The notes: generated from the sequence alone by a model not told the origin. Positions 1 to 6,155 are shown, counted from the stretch's first letter. The stretch is DNA of 9,923 nt from Oscillospiraceae bacterium (GCA_016287555.1 JAEFAK010000056.1:1-9923); one strand, 5' to 3'. Numbers and translations are program-made.

Positions 1-473
1 CGGCGCCGACATTTGATGAATTGCGCGTTTATTACGAAGACGGAACGCTCACCATTACGGATTTCTATATGTCAGATGCGCTGAGGGCGTCTTTATCGAA
101 ACCGTCCGAAGATGATGAGCTGGGCTGTGATTTCAGCCAGATAATACCCTCTATCGAGGAGCAGAAGGGTGTTCCCCAGGAGTTCCCCTTCATAATCGTG
201 AAGGTCGGGGAAAACACCGGTATCCTCCAGTCCGCAGACTCTGATGACGGCGATGAGGAAGGGTTCCCGCTTACTTATGATCCGGTCAGCGGTATTCTTT
301 CCGTGCATATCGAGGAAGACGGAGCCGGTTTGGACGGTGCGTTAAGAGCAAAATACAACGCCGACAAGACAGGCGTGGAGATCTCTGGCGAGATGTGGAC
401 GGATCTGGCCTTCGGCTCCGAATGCAGTTTGACGCTTCGGATTCAGGGCTCTAAGCCGTTGACCACGGAGTAG
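1..473 (+). CDS. C-terminal part of an unrecognised protein, 5' end outside the window
   Basis: The reading frame is open from the first complete codon at position 3 to the TAG at 471-473, so the gene starts upstream of the window. A TTG at 21 has no convincing ribosome site and I do not take it as the start. The visible 157 residues are acidic, with alternating hydrophobic stretches that suggest beta strands (for example FPFIIVKVG and SGILSVHIEEDG). I see no catalytic motif, zinc ligands or membrane segment, and I do not recognise the family. It lies 2 nt upstream of the lgt-like ATG, so the two are probably co-transcribed. It might be an exported protein or lipoprotein, but the N-terminus that would show this is missing. 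Codon use (GAT, GGT, TTG, TTA, CTG) is less GC-rich than in genes after about 1012. Confidence 0.7.
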   Translation, partial: APTFDELRVYYEDGTLTITDFYMSDALRASLSKPSEDDELGCDFSQIIPSIEEQKGVPQEFPFIIVKVGENTGILQSADSDDGDEEGFPLTYDPVSGILSVHIEEDGAGLDGALRAKYNADKTGVEISGEMWTDLAFGSECSLTLRIQGSKPLTTE

Positions 474-475
474 TA

Positions 476-1270
476 ATGCATCCGGTATTCGTGCTGGGCG
501 GGCTGGAGATATACGCATACGCTCTGTTTACATGGCTGGGCGCAGCAAGTGCGTGCATCCTGGCCCTGCCCGGACTGAAGCGTGCCGGGATGACGGCGAT
601 GCAGCGGTGTGTCGTGCTGATGCTGATGTGCATCTGCTTTCTTGTCGGCGCACGGCTATGGAACGTTGCCGTAAATCCGGTGAATTACCTGGGGGCGTTC
701 AAGTGGTATACGCTGAAGCTGGCGGGCTTTTCCCTCTACGGAGGCCTGACCGGTGCAGTTGCCGCACTGATCTTGTTTGTGAAAGTGTGCAGGATCCGCA
801 TTCTTCCCATCCTGGACGCCATGGTTGTCCCCGGAAGTGCTGCATTCTGTATTGCAAGGATCGGATGCTTTCTGAACGGATGCTGCGGCGGGAAGGCAAC
901 GAACAGCCCGTTCGGCGTCCTCTTCCCGGATCACAATACGGGCGAACAGACATTTTCCGGCATGCTGTCCTTTCTGAACAAACGGCCCGTCCACCCTACG
1001 CAGCTTTACGAGCTCGCGGGCGCGCTCGTCGGCATCCCGCTCGCGATACTGCTCGCAAAGAAGCTGAAGCTCCGCGAGGGCGCGCGCTTTCTTATCTACG
1101 GGGCATGGTTCTGCCTCATGAGGCTCGTCGTGCTCCCCTTCCGCTCGCTGGGCTACGGCGAGCTCTTCACGAAAGTCATATACCCCGCGCTCTATCTGCT
1201 GCTCGCGGCGCTGTGCGTATTCCTGCTCATACGCCGCGGAAAAGCCTTGAAGAGCGAAAATGACCAATAA
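476..1270 (+). CDS. Divergent prolipoprotein diacylglyceryl transferase (Lgt) family membrane protein
   Basis: Lgt moves a diacylglyceryl group from phosphatidylglycerol to the lipobox cysteine of prolipoproteins in the cytoplasmic membrane. This 264-residue protein has about seven hydrophobic segments and family landmarks: GFSLYGGL at 84-91, ARIGCFLNGCCGG at 127-139 and HPTQLYE at 173-179. By-eye alignment to E. coli Lgt keeps the arginine (R128 here, Arg143 there) and the NG pair, but the essential His103 position is Tyr88, and the C-terminal Arg239/Glu243 pair is not obvious (IYGAWFCLMRLVVLPFR). The GCFLNGCC form is common in Lgt-like proteins outside the classic E. coli/Bacillus type. It may be an accessory paralogue with altered substrate or chemistry, so I give no symbol. 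The start ATG follows GGAG at 467-470 inside the preceding gene. Leucine codons switch from CTG to CTC near codon 179 (see findings). Confidence 0.85.
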   Translation: MHPVFVLGGLEIYAYALFTWLGAASACILALPGLKRAGMTAMQRCVVLMLMCICFLVGARLWNVAVNPVNYLGAFKWYTLKLAGFSLYGGLTGAVAALILFVKVCRIRILPILDAMVVPGSAAFCIARIGCFLNGCCGGKATNSPFGVLFPDHNTGEQTFSGMLSFLNKRPVHPTQLYELAGALVGIPLAILLAKKLKLREGARFLIYGAWFCLMRLVVLPFRSLGYGELFTKVIYPALYLLLAALCVFLLIRRGKALKSENDQ

Positions 1271-1287
1271 ACCACCTTCGGACAGAC

Positions 1288-1293
1288 AGGAGG
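1288..1293 (+). promoter_or_regulatory. Strong ribosome binding site for the zinc-ribbon gene
   Basis: AGGAGG lies 7 nt before the ATG at 1301. It fixes that start over an out-of-phase reading frame that opens at 1260 and overlaps the end of the lgt-like gene. Confidence 0.85.
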
Positions 1294-1300
1294 ATCTGCA

Positions 1301-2047
1301 ATGCTTCACGCTTTTACGAGAAACCACTCCGATCACTCAACCGAGGCCGGCTTCCAGTTCGAATTCTTCTGCGACTGCTGCGGAAACGGCTTCAAGAGCA
1401 CCTTCGTACCCTCAAGCACCTACGGCCAGAAGCAGAGATCCGAGCGCTTCGGCCGCGTCGCCTCAACGCTCGGCGGCCTGATCGGCGGAAAAGCCGGCGA
1501 TCTCGGCTGGGCGCTCGAGCGCGGCAGCAACGCCCTCGGCGACCGCTTCAGCGGTCAGTCTCCCGAATGGCGCAAGGAACACGAGAGGGCCTTTGACGAG
1601 GCGCAGGAGGAAATACGCCCGAAATTCGTCAAGTGCCCCGCCTGCAACAAGTGGGTTTGCCCCGACTGCTGGAACGAGGACGAGGGTCTCTGCATCGACT
1701 GCGCTCCCCGTGAGGCGGGCTACGTCGCCCAGGCAAGGAGCCGCGCCATGCGGCGCAATATCGACGAATCCGCCGAGGCGGCGACCGTCTGGCAGGGCAA
1801 GATAGAGACGCGCACGACCGTCTGCCCGAAGTGCGGCAAGCCTGCGGGCAGCGGCAAATTCTGCAATAACTGCGGCGCCCCGCTCGGGACGCAGCGCTGC
1901 CCAAACTGCGGCGCGGAGGTCGCGCTCGGGCTCAAATTCTGCGGCGAATGCGGCTCTCCGATGCAAAAGAGCGGCAAATGCCCGAGCTGCGGCTTTGAAA
2001 ACGAGCCCGGAATGAAATTCTGCGGCGAGTGCGGAACGAAGCTCTGA
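1301..2047 (+). CDS. Multi-zinc-ribbon protein of unknown function
   Basis: The protein has 248 residues. An N-terminal segment carries C24-D-C26-C27 followed by a conserved-looking GNGFKS. Residues about 50-85 are Gly-rich and weakly hydrophobic (VASTLGGLIGGKAG) and could form an amphipathic or membrane-touching helix. A treble CxxC cluster follows (C112/C115, C120/C123, C131/C134). The C-terminus holds three zinc ribbons in a row: C175/C178 with C188/C191, C200/C203 with C214/C217, and C227/C230 with C241/C244. Such ribbons bind structural zinc and usually mediate protein or nucleic-acid contacts; I see no enzymatic domain. Its TGA overlaps the next gene's ATG (TGATG), so the two are translationally coupled and their products probably work together. 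An intermembrane or cytoplasmic scaffold role would be inference only. Confidence 0.88.
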   Translation: MLHAFTRNHSDHSTEAGFQFEFFCDCCGNGFKSTFVPSSTYGQKQRSERFGRVASTLGGLIGGKAGDLGWALERGSNALGDRFSGQSPEWRKEHERAFDEAQEEIRPKFVKCPACNKWVCPDCWNEDEGLCIDCAPREAGYVAQARSRAMRRNIDESAEAATVWQGKIETRTTVCPKCGKPAGSGKFCNNCGAPLGTQRCPNCGAEVALGLKFCGECGSPMQKSGKCPSCGFENEPGMKFCGECGTKL

Positions 2048-2967
2048 TGGAGTATACGGCGCAAGTCGACGGCCGCGAAGCGACCGTCGCCCTCGAAAAG
2101 GAAGGTCTTCGGCTCGGCAGCCGTTTCCTCGACTTCGCCGACGTCGCCGCCCTGCGCCCCGTCTCCCACCGCGTCTATATCGATCTCCTGCCCTCCGGAA
2201 CGGTCGAGATATCCATGCTTGGGCATTCCTACGACGGCTTCTGGGAGGAGCTCAACGACCTCTTCGGAAAGCGCACTCTCGAAGCTCTTTTCATCGAAGA
2301 AAAGCAGCTGATGCTCTGCGAGGGCGAATACGAGACCCCGCGCGAGCGCGGCAGGGGGAGGATCGCGCTCTATGAGGACGCCGTCTGCATCCTGCCCCCG
2401 ACCTGCGGAGCCGTGCGCATCCCGCTCTGCTTTGCCGAGGAGATAAGCCTCGACGGCTATGTCCTGCGCATCTCGCTCGCATCCGGCGCGAGGTATTCTG
2501 TCGGCCGCATGGGCTACGACACAAAGCCCTTTGCCGAGCGCGCGGCGCGAGCCTCCGAGCTCGTCAAAAAGCAGCGCGAGGCCGCTCTCTCGGCGATATC
2601 GGCGCGCCCGCCCTTCACATTCAAGGGGCTCTTCAGGAGCGCAAAGCCGGAGGAGCACTGGGAAGCCGCCTTCGGAAAGGGGCGCTGCGCGCTCGAGCTC
2701 TTTACGGGCGACGACGCGGCGACGTACCTCTATGAGTTTCCCGCCGACGACCCGCTTTTCGCCCTGCGTCTTGCGGAGGCCATGGAGGCCATGGGCACCC
2801 ACAGGGAGATAATCTATCTCACGGACGGACAGCTTGCGGAAAAGCCGCTTTACAGGATGTCCGTCCTGCGCAGCGAGGCCGTCGCCTTCCTGCGCTCCCG
2901 TTCGGCCGGGCGGCTCATTCACAGCGCGTCGCACGCGCAGCGTCTGGCCCAATTCCTGCAGCAATAA
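2047..2967 (+). CDS. Hypothetical protein coupled to the zinc-ribbon gene, possibly with tandem PH-like folds
   Basis: I chose the ATG at 2047, which overlaps the TGA of the zinc-ribbon gene by one base; a GTG at 2029 in the same frame would lengthen it by six residues with no better ribosome site. The 306-residue product is soluble, without signal peptide or membrane spans. Two stretches (about 1-75 and 95-175) each look like a run of beta strands closed by a helix, for example GLRLGSRFLDFADV ending in DGFWEELNDLFGK, then RIALYEDAVCILPP ending in KPFAERAARASELV. This is the pattern of PH-like domains, but it is a guess from sequence texture. The C-terminal third (190-306) is mixed alpha/beta with no motif I know. 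Coding use is typical of the window's GC-rich part. Confidence 0.82.
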   Translation: MEYTAQVDGREATVALEKEGLRLGSRFLDFADVAALRPVSHRVYIDLLPSGTVEISMLGHSYDGFWEELNDLFGKRTLEALFIEEKQLMLCEGEYETPRERGRGRIALYEDAVCILPPTCGAVRIPLCFAEEISLDGYVLRISLASGARYSVGRMGYDTKPFAERAARASELVKKQREAALSAISARPPFTFKGLFRSAKPEEHWEAAFGKGRCALELFTGDDAATYLYEFPADDPLFALRLAEAMEAMGTHREIIYLTDGQLAEKPLYRMSVLRSEAVAFLRSRSAGRLIHSASHAQRLAQFLQQ

Positions 2968-2974
2968 ACAGCGC

Positions 2975-3002
2975 GCCGCGCGGGGAGCCTTCCCCGCGCG
3001 GC
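2975..3002 (+). terminator. GC-only hairpin after the zinc-ribbon gene pair, without a U-tract
   Basis: A perfect 12-bp stem (GCCGCGCGGGGA / TCCCCGCGCGGC) with loop GCCT begins 7 nt after the TAA at 2965-2967. On the + strand it is followed by CGAAAAAAATA rather than by T residues, so it is not a classical intrinsic terminator. It may act as a factor-dependent terminator, an RNA 3'-end stabiliser, or a barrier between the upstream gene pair and the small gene at 3034. Confidence 0.55.
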
Positions 3003-3033
3003 CGAAAAAAATACCGGAAAAGAGGTCTGAGAT

Positions 3034-3261
3034 TTGGAAAAGTTCATACCCTACGCGAAGCTCTCGAAGAAAAAGAAGCGGGAGCTCGACGCGGCAAAGC
3101 GCAGGACCTGGGCGTTCAGCCCCGTTACGCGCATGCCGCCCGATCCGAAAGCGTATAACAGACAGAAGGCGCGCCGATGGAAGTTTGACGATCCGTCCGA
3201 CGCGCCTTCTGTTTTTGATGTCCTGGATCCGCCGCACTTTCGGGGTACGCGCAGGGCGTGA
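3034..3261 (+). CDS. Small, strongly basic conserved-looking protein
   Basis: A 75-residue product begins with a TTG at 3034, preceded by an AGAGGT ribosome-like site about 7 nt upstream. The N-terminal part is rich in Lys and Arg (LSKKKKRELDAAKRRTW), then comes SPVTRMPPDPKAYNRQKARRWK, broken here as SPVTRMPPDPKAYN and RQKARRWK, then an acidic FDDPSDAP. From memory, short proteins with LSKK-RELD, PVTR-PP-PKAYNR-KARRW occur widely in gut Clostridia as hypothetical proteins; I could not check this. No function is known to me; the charge suggests binding to nucleic acid or ribosomes. The coding end is unusual: a 12-bp terminator-like inverted repeat (3162-3212) lies inside it, and the stop codon sits in another hairpin (3255-3276), so the last ~20 residues may not be conserved. 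Confidence 0.55.
   Translation: MEKFIPYAKLSKKKKRELDAAKRRTWAFSPVTRMPPDPKAYNRQKARRWKFDDPSDAPSVFDVLDPPHFRGTRRA
3162..3216 (+). terminator. Terminator-like inverted repeat inside the 3' end of the small basic gene
   Basis: ACAGAAGGCGCG at 3162-3173 pairs perfectly with CGCGCCTTCTGT at 3201-3212, and the second arm runs into TTTTT (3212-3216). The stem and U-run resemble an intrinsic terminator, but the 27-nt loop is long and the element is inside the open reading frame. Confidence 0.45.
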
Positions 3262-3276
3262 TACCTTCATCACGCC
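3255..3276. repeat. Short inverted repeat across the stop codon of the small basic gene
   Basis: GGCGTGAT (3255-3262) pairs with ATCACGCC (3269-3276) around a 6-nt loop. The TGA stop at 3259-3261 lies in the left arm. Confidence 0.5.
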
Positions 3277-3281
3277 GCAAA

Positions 3282-3346
3282 GACGGGAGACGGACGGACG
3301 AAAGGCTCGGGCCGATGAGGGCATCGGCCCCTACGCGCCTCCCGTC
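3282..3346. repeat. REP-like nested palindrome between convergent genes
   Basis: An outer repeat, GACGGGAG (3282-3289) with CTCCCGTC (3339-3346), encloses a perfect inner hairpin, GGGCCGATG (3309-3317) with CATCGGCCC (3322-3330) and loop AGGG. Read on the - strand, the core is GTAGGGGCCGATG...CATCGGCCC, which from memory matches a class of dispersed intergenic hairpins of gut Clostridia. It lies downstream of both converging transcription units and, read on the - strand, ends in CTCCCGTCTTT, so it may double as the 3' end of the bicupin transcript. Only one copy is in this window. Confidence 0.55.
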
Positions 3347-3402
3347 GGTTCGGCAGTTATCAGGTATCTATGTCTGTCTTCCCCGCGAAAGAGGAAGGCT
3401 CT

Positions 3403-4494
3403 TTATTTCTGCGGGAGGTCGTTGCCCTCGTAGACGTAGACGCCGTCGCGATATACTATCTTGCCGTAGGAACCGTTCGGATAGAACGGCTCGAAATTGA
3501 TCGGCGCTCCGAGGCGCTTTATCTTCACGGGGCCGTGCCAGACGCCAGCGGGGATGCGGACGGCGGTCGGCTCGGTGATCGTATATTTCTCCATGTGATC
3601 CGGGTCGGGGCCGAGCTCTATCTCTATCTCCGCGTCGAAATCGAAGAAGCGGGCGATGTCCGCGCCGGTGAAGAAGAAATACTCCTCGACGGCGTGGTGC
3701 ATGTGCAGGTCGCCTATCTCGCACTCGCGCCTGACGATGCCGTAGTGGTACCAGAGCTTGCTACCCTCCATGGACTCCTTGCCGTGGAAGCCGCCGCGCG
3801 GACTGATGTAGCGGTCGTCGTCGAGGTACTCGGGGACGTACGGATGGACGTACTTGGCCCATTTGCGCTCCTGATTGCGCGCGGCCATCTCGTGGTAGGG
3901 CCTCAGCCACTCCTCGTCTCTCGGGGCCATGGCGCTCTTCATGCGCTCCTTGCGGGCGGCCGAGAAGCACTCGCCGCAGTAGATGCACTCCTTCGTGCGG
4001 TCCTTGACGCAGCGGCGCACGCCCGCGCCGTCGTAGGTGAAGGTCTCGTTGCCCTCCGCGTCGACCTTGCGGCCTATCTTCGACCAGTCGCCGTCGAGAT
4101 AGACGGCGGAGAAGACGATGGGCTTATCGGGATTTATCCTTCTGAAATGGACGGGGCAGTGATAGAATTTCGGCGGGACGCGGATGAGCGTCGGGGCCGT
4201 GAGCGTATACATCTCGAGGTTTTCGGGATCCTCGCCTATCCAGACGTCGACCTCGGCGTCCCAGTCGAAGAAGTTCTTCATATCTGCGGTGGTGAAGACG
4301 AGATACTCGTCGGCGCAGTGGTGAGTATGCGGGACCTCCATTATCATCGACTTGTCGACGGCGCTCCAGTCCATATAGACCTTCGCGTCCTTCATCATCG
4401 TCGTGCCGCGGAAGAAGCCGCGGGGCGCGACGAAGCCGTACCAGTGGTGGAATTCCTGCGGTATGGTGAAAACGAGATCGTCGTAGCTGCCCAT
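3403..4494 (-). CDS. Uncharacterised bicupin-like metalloprotein with a central cysteine cluster
   Basis: The 363-residue protein is an internal duplication. Each half has the metal-site pattern H-x-H-H-x3-E-Y followed about 50 residues later by a further His: H56, H58, H59, E63, H112 in the first half and H264, H266, H267, E271, H320 in the second. This is the cupin arrangement for binding Fe, Mn, Ni or Zn. The halves also align outside the ligands: IGEDPENLEMYTLTAPT against LGPDPDHMEKYTITEPT. The linker holds C162, C170, C173 and C176 (C-x7-C-x2-C-x2-C), which could bind zinc or an Fe-S cluster. There is no signal peptide or membrane segment, so it is probably cytoplasmic. AAGGAGG (4502-4508) precedes the ATG by 7 nt. 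I do not recognise a named family; a dioxygenase, isomerase or sensor role would be speculation. Confidence 0.85.
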   Translation of the reverse strand: MGSYDDLVFTIPQEFHHWYGFVAPRGFFRGTTMMKDAKVYMDWSAVDKSMIMEVPHTHHCADEYLVFTTADMKNFFDWDAEVDVWIGEDPENLEMYTLTAPTLIRVPPKFYHCPVHFRRINPDKPIVFSAVYLDGDWSKIGRKVDAEGNETFTYDGAGVRRCVKDRTKECIYCGECFSAARKERMKSAMAPRDEEWLRPYHEMAARNQERKWAKYVHPYVPEYLDDDRYISPRGGFHGKESMEGSKLWYHYGIVRRECEIGDLHMHHAVEEYFFFTGADIARFFDFDAEIEIELGPDPDHMEKYTITEPTAVRIPAGVWHGPVKIKRLGAPINFEPFYPNGSYGKIVYRDGVYVYEGNDLPQK

Positions 4495-4523
4495 GAGTCT
4501 GCCTCCTTGATCGTTTTTTCTCC

Positions 4524-4552
4524 ATTATACACGCGGAGCGGGCCGTTTTCAA
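4524..4552 (-). promoter_or_regulatory. Sigma-A promoter of the bicupin gene
   Basis: On the - strand, TTGAAA (4552-4547) is separated by exactly 17 nt from a perfect TATAAT (4529-4524). The start codon is at 4494, which leaves a leader of only about 20-25 nt containing the AAGGAGG site. The gene is therefore transcribed independently of the upstream operon. Confidence 0.8.
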
Positions 4553-4568
4553 TGAGAAAACGGCCCGC
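4538..4568 (+). terminator. 13-bp perfect hairpin between the CDF gene and the bicupin gene
   Basis: GCGGGCCGTTTTC (4538-4550) pairs with GAAAACGGCCCGC (4556-4568) around loop AATGA. The U-rich tail (CTCTTTTA) is on the + strand side, although both flanking genes are on the - strand; read on the - strand the hairpin is followed by TCCGCG. It starts 12 nt after the CDF stop codon. It also covers the -35 box and part of the spacer of the bicupin promoter, so an operator role is an alternative. Confidence 0.6.
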
Positions 4569-4580
4569 CTCTTTTATCCG

Positions 4581-5717
4581 TCAATCCGTCACGTCCGTAT
4601 CCGGGACGATCTGGACGGTATAATCGGGGTAGAGCTCCCCTATCTCCCGCGTCATTATGCCGAGCGCCTCGGCCCGGTCTATATCGAAGGTGACGACAGC
4701 GTCGAAGCGCAGCGTTTTGGCCTGCGTATCGGCGTAAAAGCCGTGCACCTGCAGAGCCCAGTCGTGGCTGAGGACGGTCTTCTCGACGGCTGCTCGCATC
4801 TCGGCGGCCTCGGCGTCCGTGGTGTTGAAGGAATAGACGCCTATGCCCGTCAGGATGACGCCCGTCTCGCGGTAGACCTTATACTGCAGCTCCCGCGTGA
4901 GCCTGTCGACCTCGTCGACGGTCATGGTATCTGGCAGCTCGATATGGACGGAGGCGTAATCCTTGTCCGGCCCGAAATTGAACATCGTCAGATCGTAAGC
5001 TCCGCGGACCTCCGGCTCCTCGGCCAGAAGCGCCTTGACCCTGCCGCTGAGCTCCGCGTCGGCACGCCTGCCGACGACGTCGTTGACGGTCTCGACCATC
5101 ATCTCTATCCCGGCCTTGATGATGAAGCCGGAGATGACGACGCCTACGTAAGCCTCGAGCGAGACGTGCCAGATGAGATACACGACAGCCGAGGCAAGCA
5201 CGGACGCAGAGAGTATCGCGTCGAAAAGCGCGTCCGAGCCCGAGGCGACGAGCGCGCCGGAATTGGCCTTCCTGCCCTGCCGCTTCACGTATGTGCCGAG
5301 GATCAGCTTGACGACGATCGCCGCGGCTATGATGATTATCGTGACGGCGCCGTAATCCGCCGCCTCGGGCTTTATTATCTTCTTGACCGACTGGACGAGA
5401 GACGTTATGCCGGCATAGAGGACTATGGCGGCGACTATCATGGAGCTCAGATATTCTATCCTGCCGTAGCCCAGCGGGTGCTTTTTGTCGGGCCTCTTCG
5501 CGCCGAGCTTCGCGCCTATGATCGTAACGACGGAGGAGAGTGCGTCGGAGAGGTTGTTCACGGCGTCGAGCGTGACGGCTATCGAGTGTGAGAGCAGCCC
5601 GACCGCCGCCTTGAAGGCCGCGAGCAGGACGTTCGCGATGATGCCGACGACGCTCGTGCGGACTATGGTCTTTTCCCTGTCGAGCGCGGATGAAACGATA
5701 TCCTGACCGCCGTTCAT
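4581..5717 (-). CDS. Cation diffusion facilitator, predicted Mn(II) exporter (MntE-like)
   Basis: CDF proteins export divalent metal ions from the cytoplasm in exchange for protons. The 378-residue protein has the six-span N-terminal membrane domain (about 20-215) and a long soluble C-terminal region with cytoplasmic CDF-type folds. The TM2 metal site reads N54-N-L-S-D58 and the TM5 site D162-A-L-F-D166. Zinc transporters normally have H/D-x3-D with His; from memory N/D-D plus D-D is the manganese-exporter signature, as in pneumococcal MntE, whose length is also similar. Mn specificity is therefore an inference. HPLGYGRIEYL (80-90) is the usual loop after TM2. The start ATG overlaps the flavodoxin stop codon (ATGA), with GGAGGAG just upstream, so this is the last gene of the ohrR operon. 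Confidence 0.92.
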   Translation of the reverse strand: MNGGQDIVSSALDREKTIVRTSVVGIIANVLLAAFKAAVGLLSHSIAVTLDAVNNLSDALSSVVTIIGAKLGAKRPDKKHPLGYGRIEYLSSMIVAAIVLYAGITSLVQSVKKIIKPEAADYGAVTIIIIAAAIVVKLILGTYVKRQGRKANSGALVASGSDALFDAILSASVLASAVVYLIWHVSLEAYVGVVISGFIIKAGIEMMVETVNDVVGRRADAELSGRVKALLAEEPEVRGAYDLTMFNFGPDKDYASVHIELPDTMTVDEVDRLTRELQYKVYRETGVILTGIGVYSFNTTDAEAAEMRAAVEKTVLSHDWALQVHGFYADTQAKTLRFDAVVTFDIDRAEALGIMTREIGELYPDYTVQIVPDTDVTD

Positions 5718-6133
5718 TTCGGCTCCTCCGCGACGGACGCCGCGAAGGCGGCGGCTGCGGCGAGATCGGCCTCGTCAGGCCTGCCCTTGTGGATGCCCTT
5801 GAATTCGCCGCGGCAGTGGAATTCCCGCGCGTCCATCGCCACGCCGGCCCTGTCCGCCTCGGCCTTGACCTTCTTCCAGGTGGAATTGAGCATGGCGGCC
5901 GAGCCGAAATTGACGATGCGGCCGACCTTCTCCGGAGTCAGAGAGCGGACGAAATCGCGCACCTCGGGATCGATATTGAAGGCATAGTACGAATTGCCGA
6001 GAAAGAGCACGTCGACGGGCTCCTCTATGGGCTCGGTTATGGGGAGCGCCTCGGCGCCGACGGCCGCGGCAACGGCCTCGGCGAGCCGCTTCGTGTTCCC
6101 CGTTTTCGTGTAATACCTGACTGCGGTCTTCAT
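5714..6133 (-). CDS. Short flavodoxin-like FMN protein
   Basis: The 139 residues carry the phosphate-binding loop of flavodoxins at the N-terminus (YYTKTGNTKRLAE, 7-19; T9-x-T-G-N-T14), then GNSYYAF (46-52), the second flavin-loop region, and NFGSAA (75-80). The end reads KGRPDEADL, a feature of many small clostridial flavodoxin-family proteins. Flavodoxins carry one or two electrons between redox partners in the cytoplasm. The gene lies 22 nt after the rubredoxin-fusion gene and overlaps the CDF gene by 4 nt, so it probably serves the same pathway, perhaps passing electrons to or from the rubredoxin domain or the peroxidase. Ribosome site AAAGGAAG precedes the ATG at 6133. Use as an FMN-dependent quinone reductase is an alternative. 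Confidence 0.88.
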   Translation of the reverse strand: MKTAVRYYTKTGNTKRLAEAVAAAVGAEALPITEPIEEPVDVLFLGNSYYAFNIDPEVRDFVRSLTPEKVGRIVNFGSAAMLNSTWKKVKAEADRAGVAMDAREFHCRGEFKGIHKGRPDEADLAAAAAFAASVAEEPK

Positions 6134-6155
6134 TCCGGTCTTCCTTTCTGCCTGC

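Noticed and set aside
2029..2967. GTG start at 2029 for the PH-like gene
   Set aside because: It lies 18 nt inside the zinc-ribbon gene without a better ribosome site; the TGATG overlap at 2045-2049 is the common coupling arrangement.
1720..3324. A 534-codon - strand open frame across the zinc-ribbon and PH-like genes
   Set aside because: Both + strand genes have ribosome sites or stop/start coupling and zinc ligands; the antisense frame has none and crosses two gene ends and several hairpins.
3162..3346. CRISPR array or insertion-sequence end in the repeat-rich stretch
   Set aside because: The repeats are inverted, differ from each other and have no regular direct-repeat spacing; no transposase or cas gene and no target duplication is visible.
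3370..4623. A 417-codon + strand open frame opposite the bicupin gene
   Set aside because: It is a by-product of GC-rich codon use in the - strand gene, lacks a ribosome site, and its translation is low-complexity Val/Ala/Leu/Arg text without motifs, while the - strand frame has duplicated cupin ligands.
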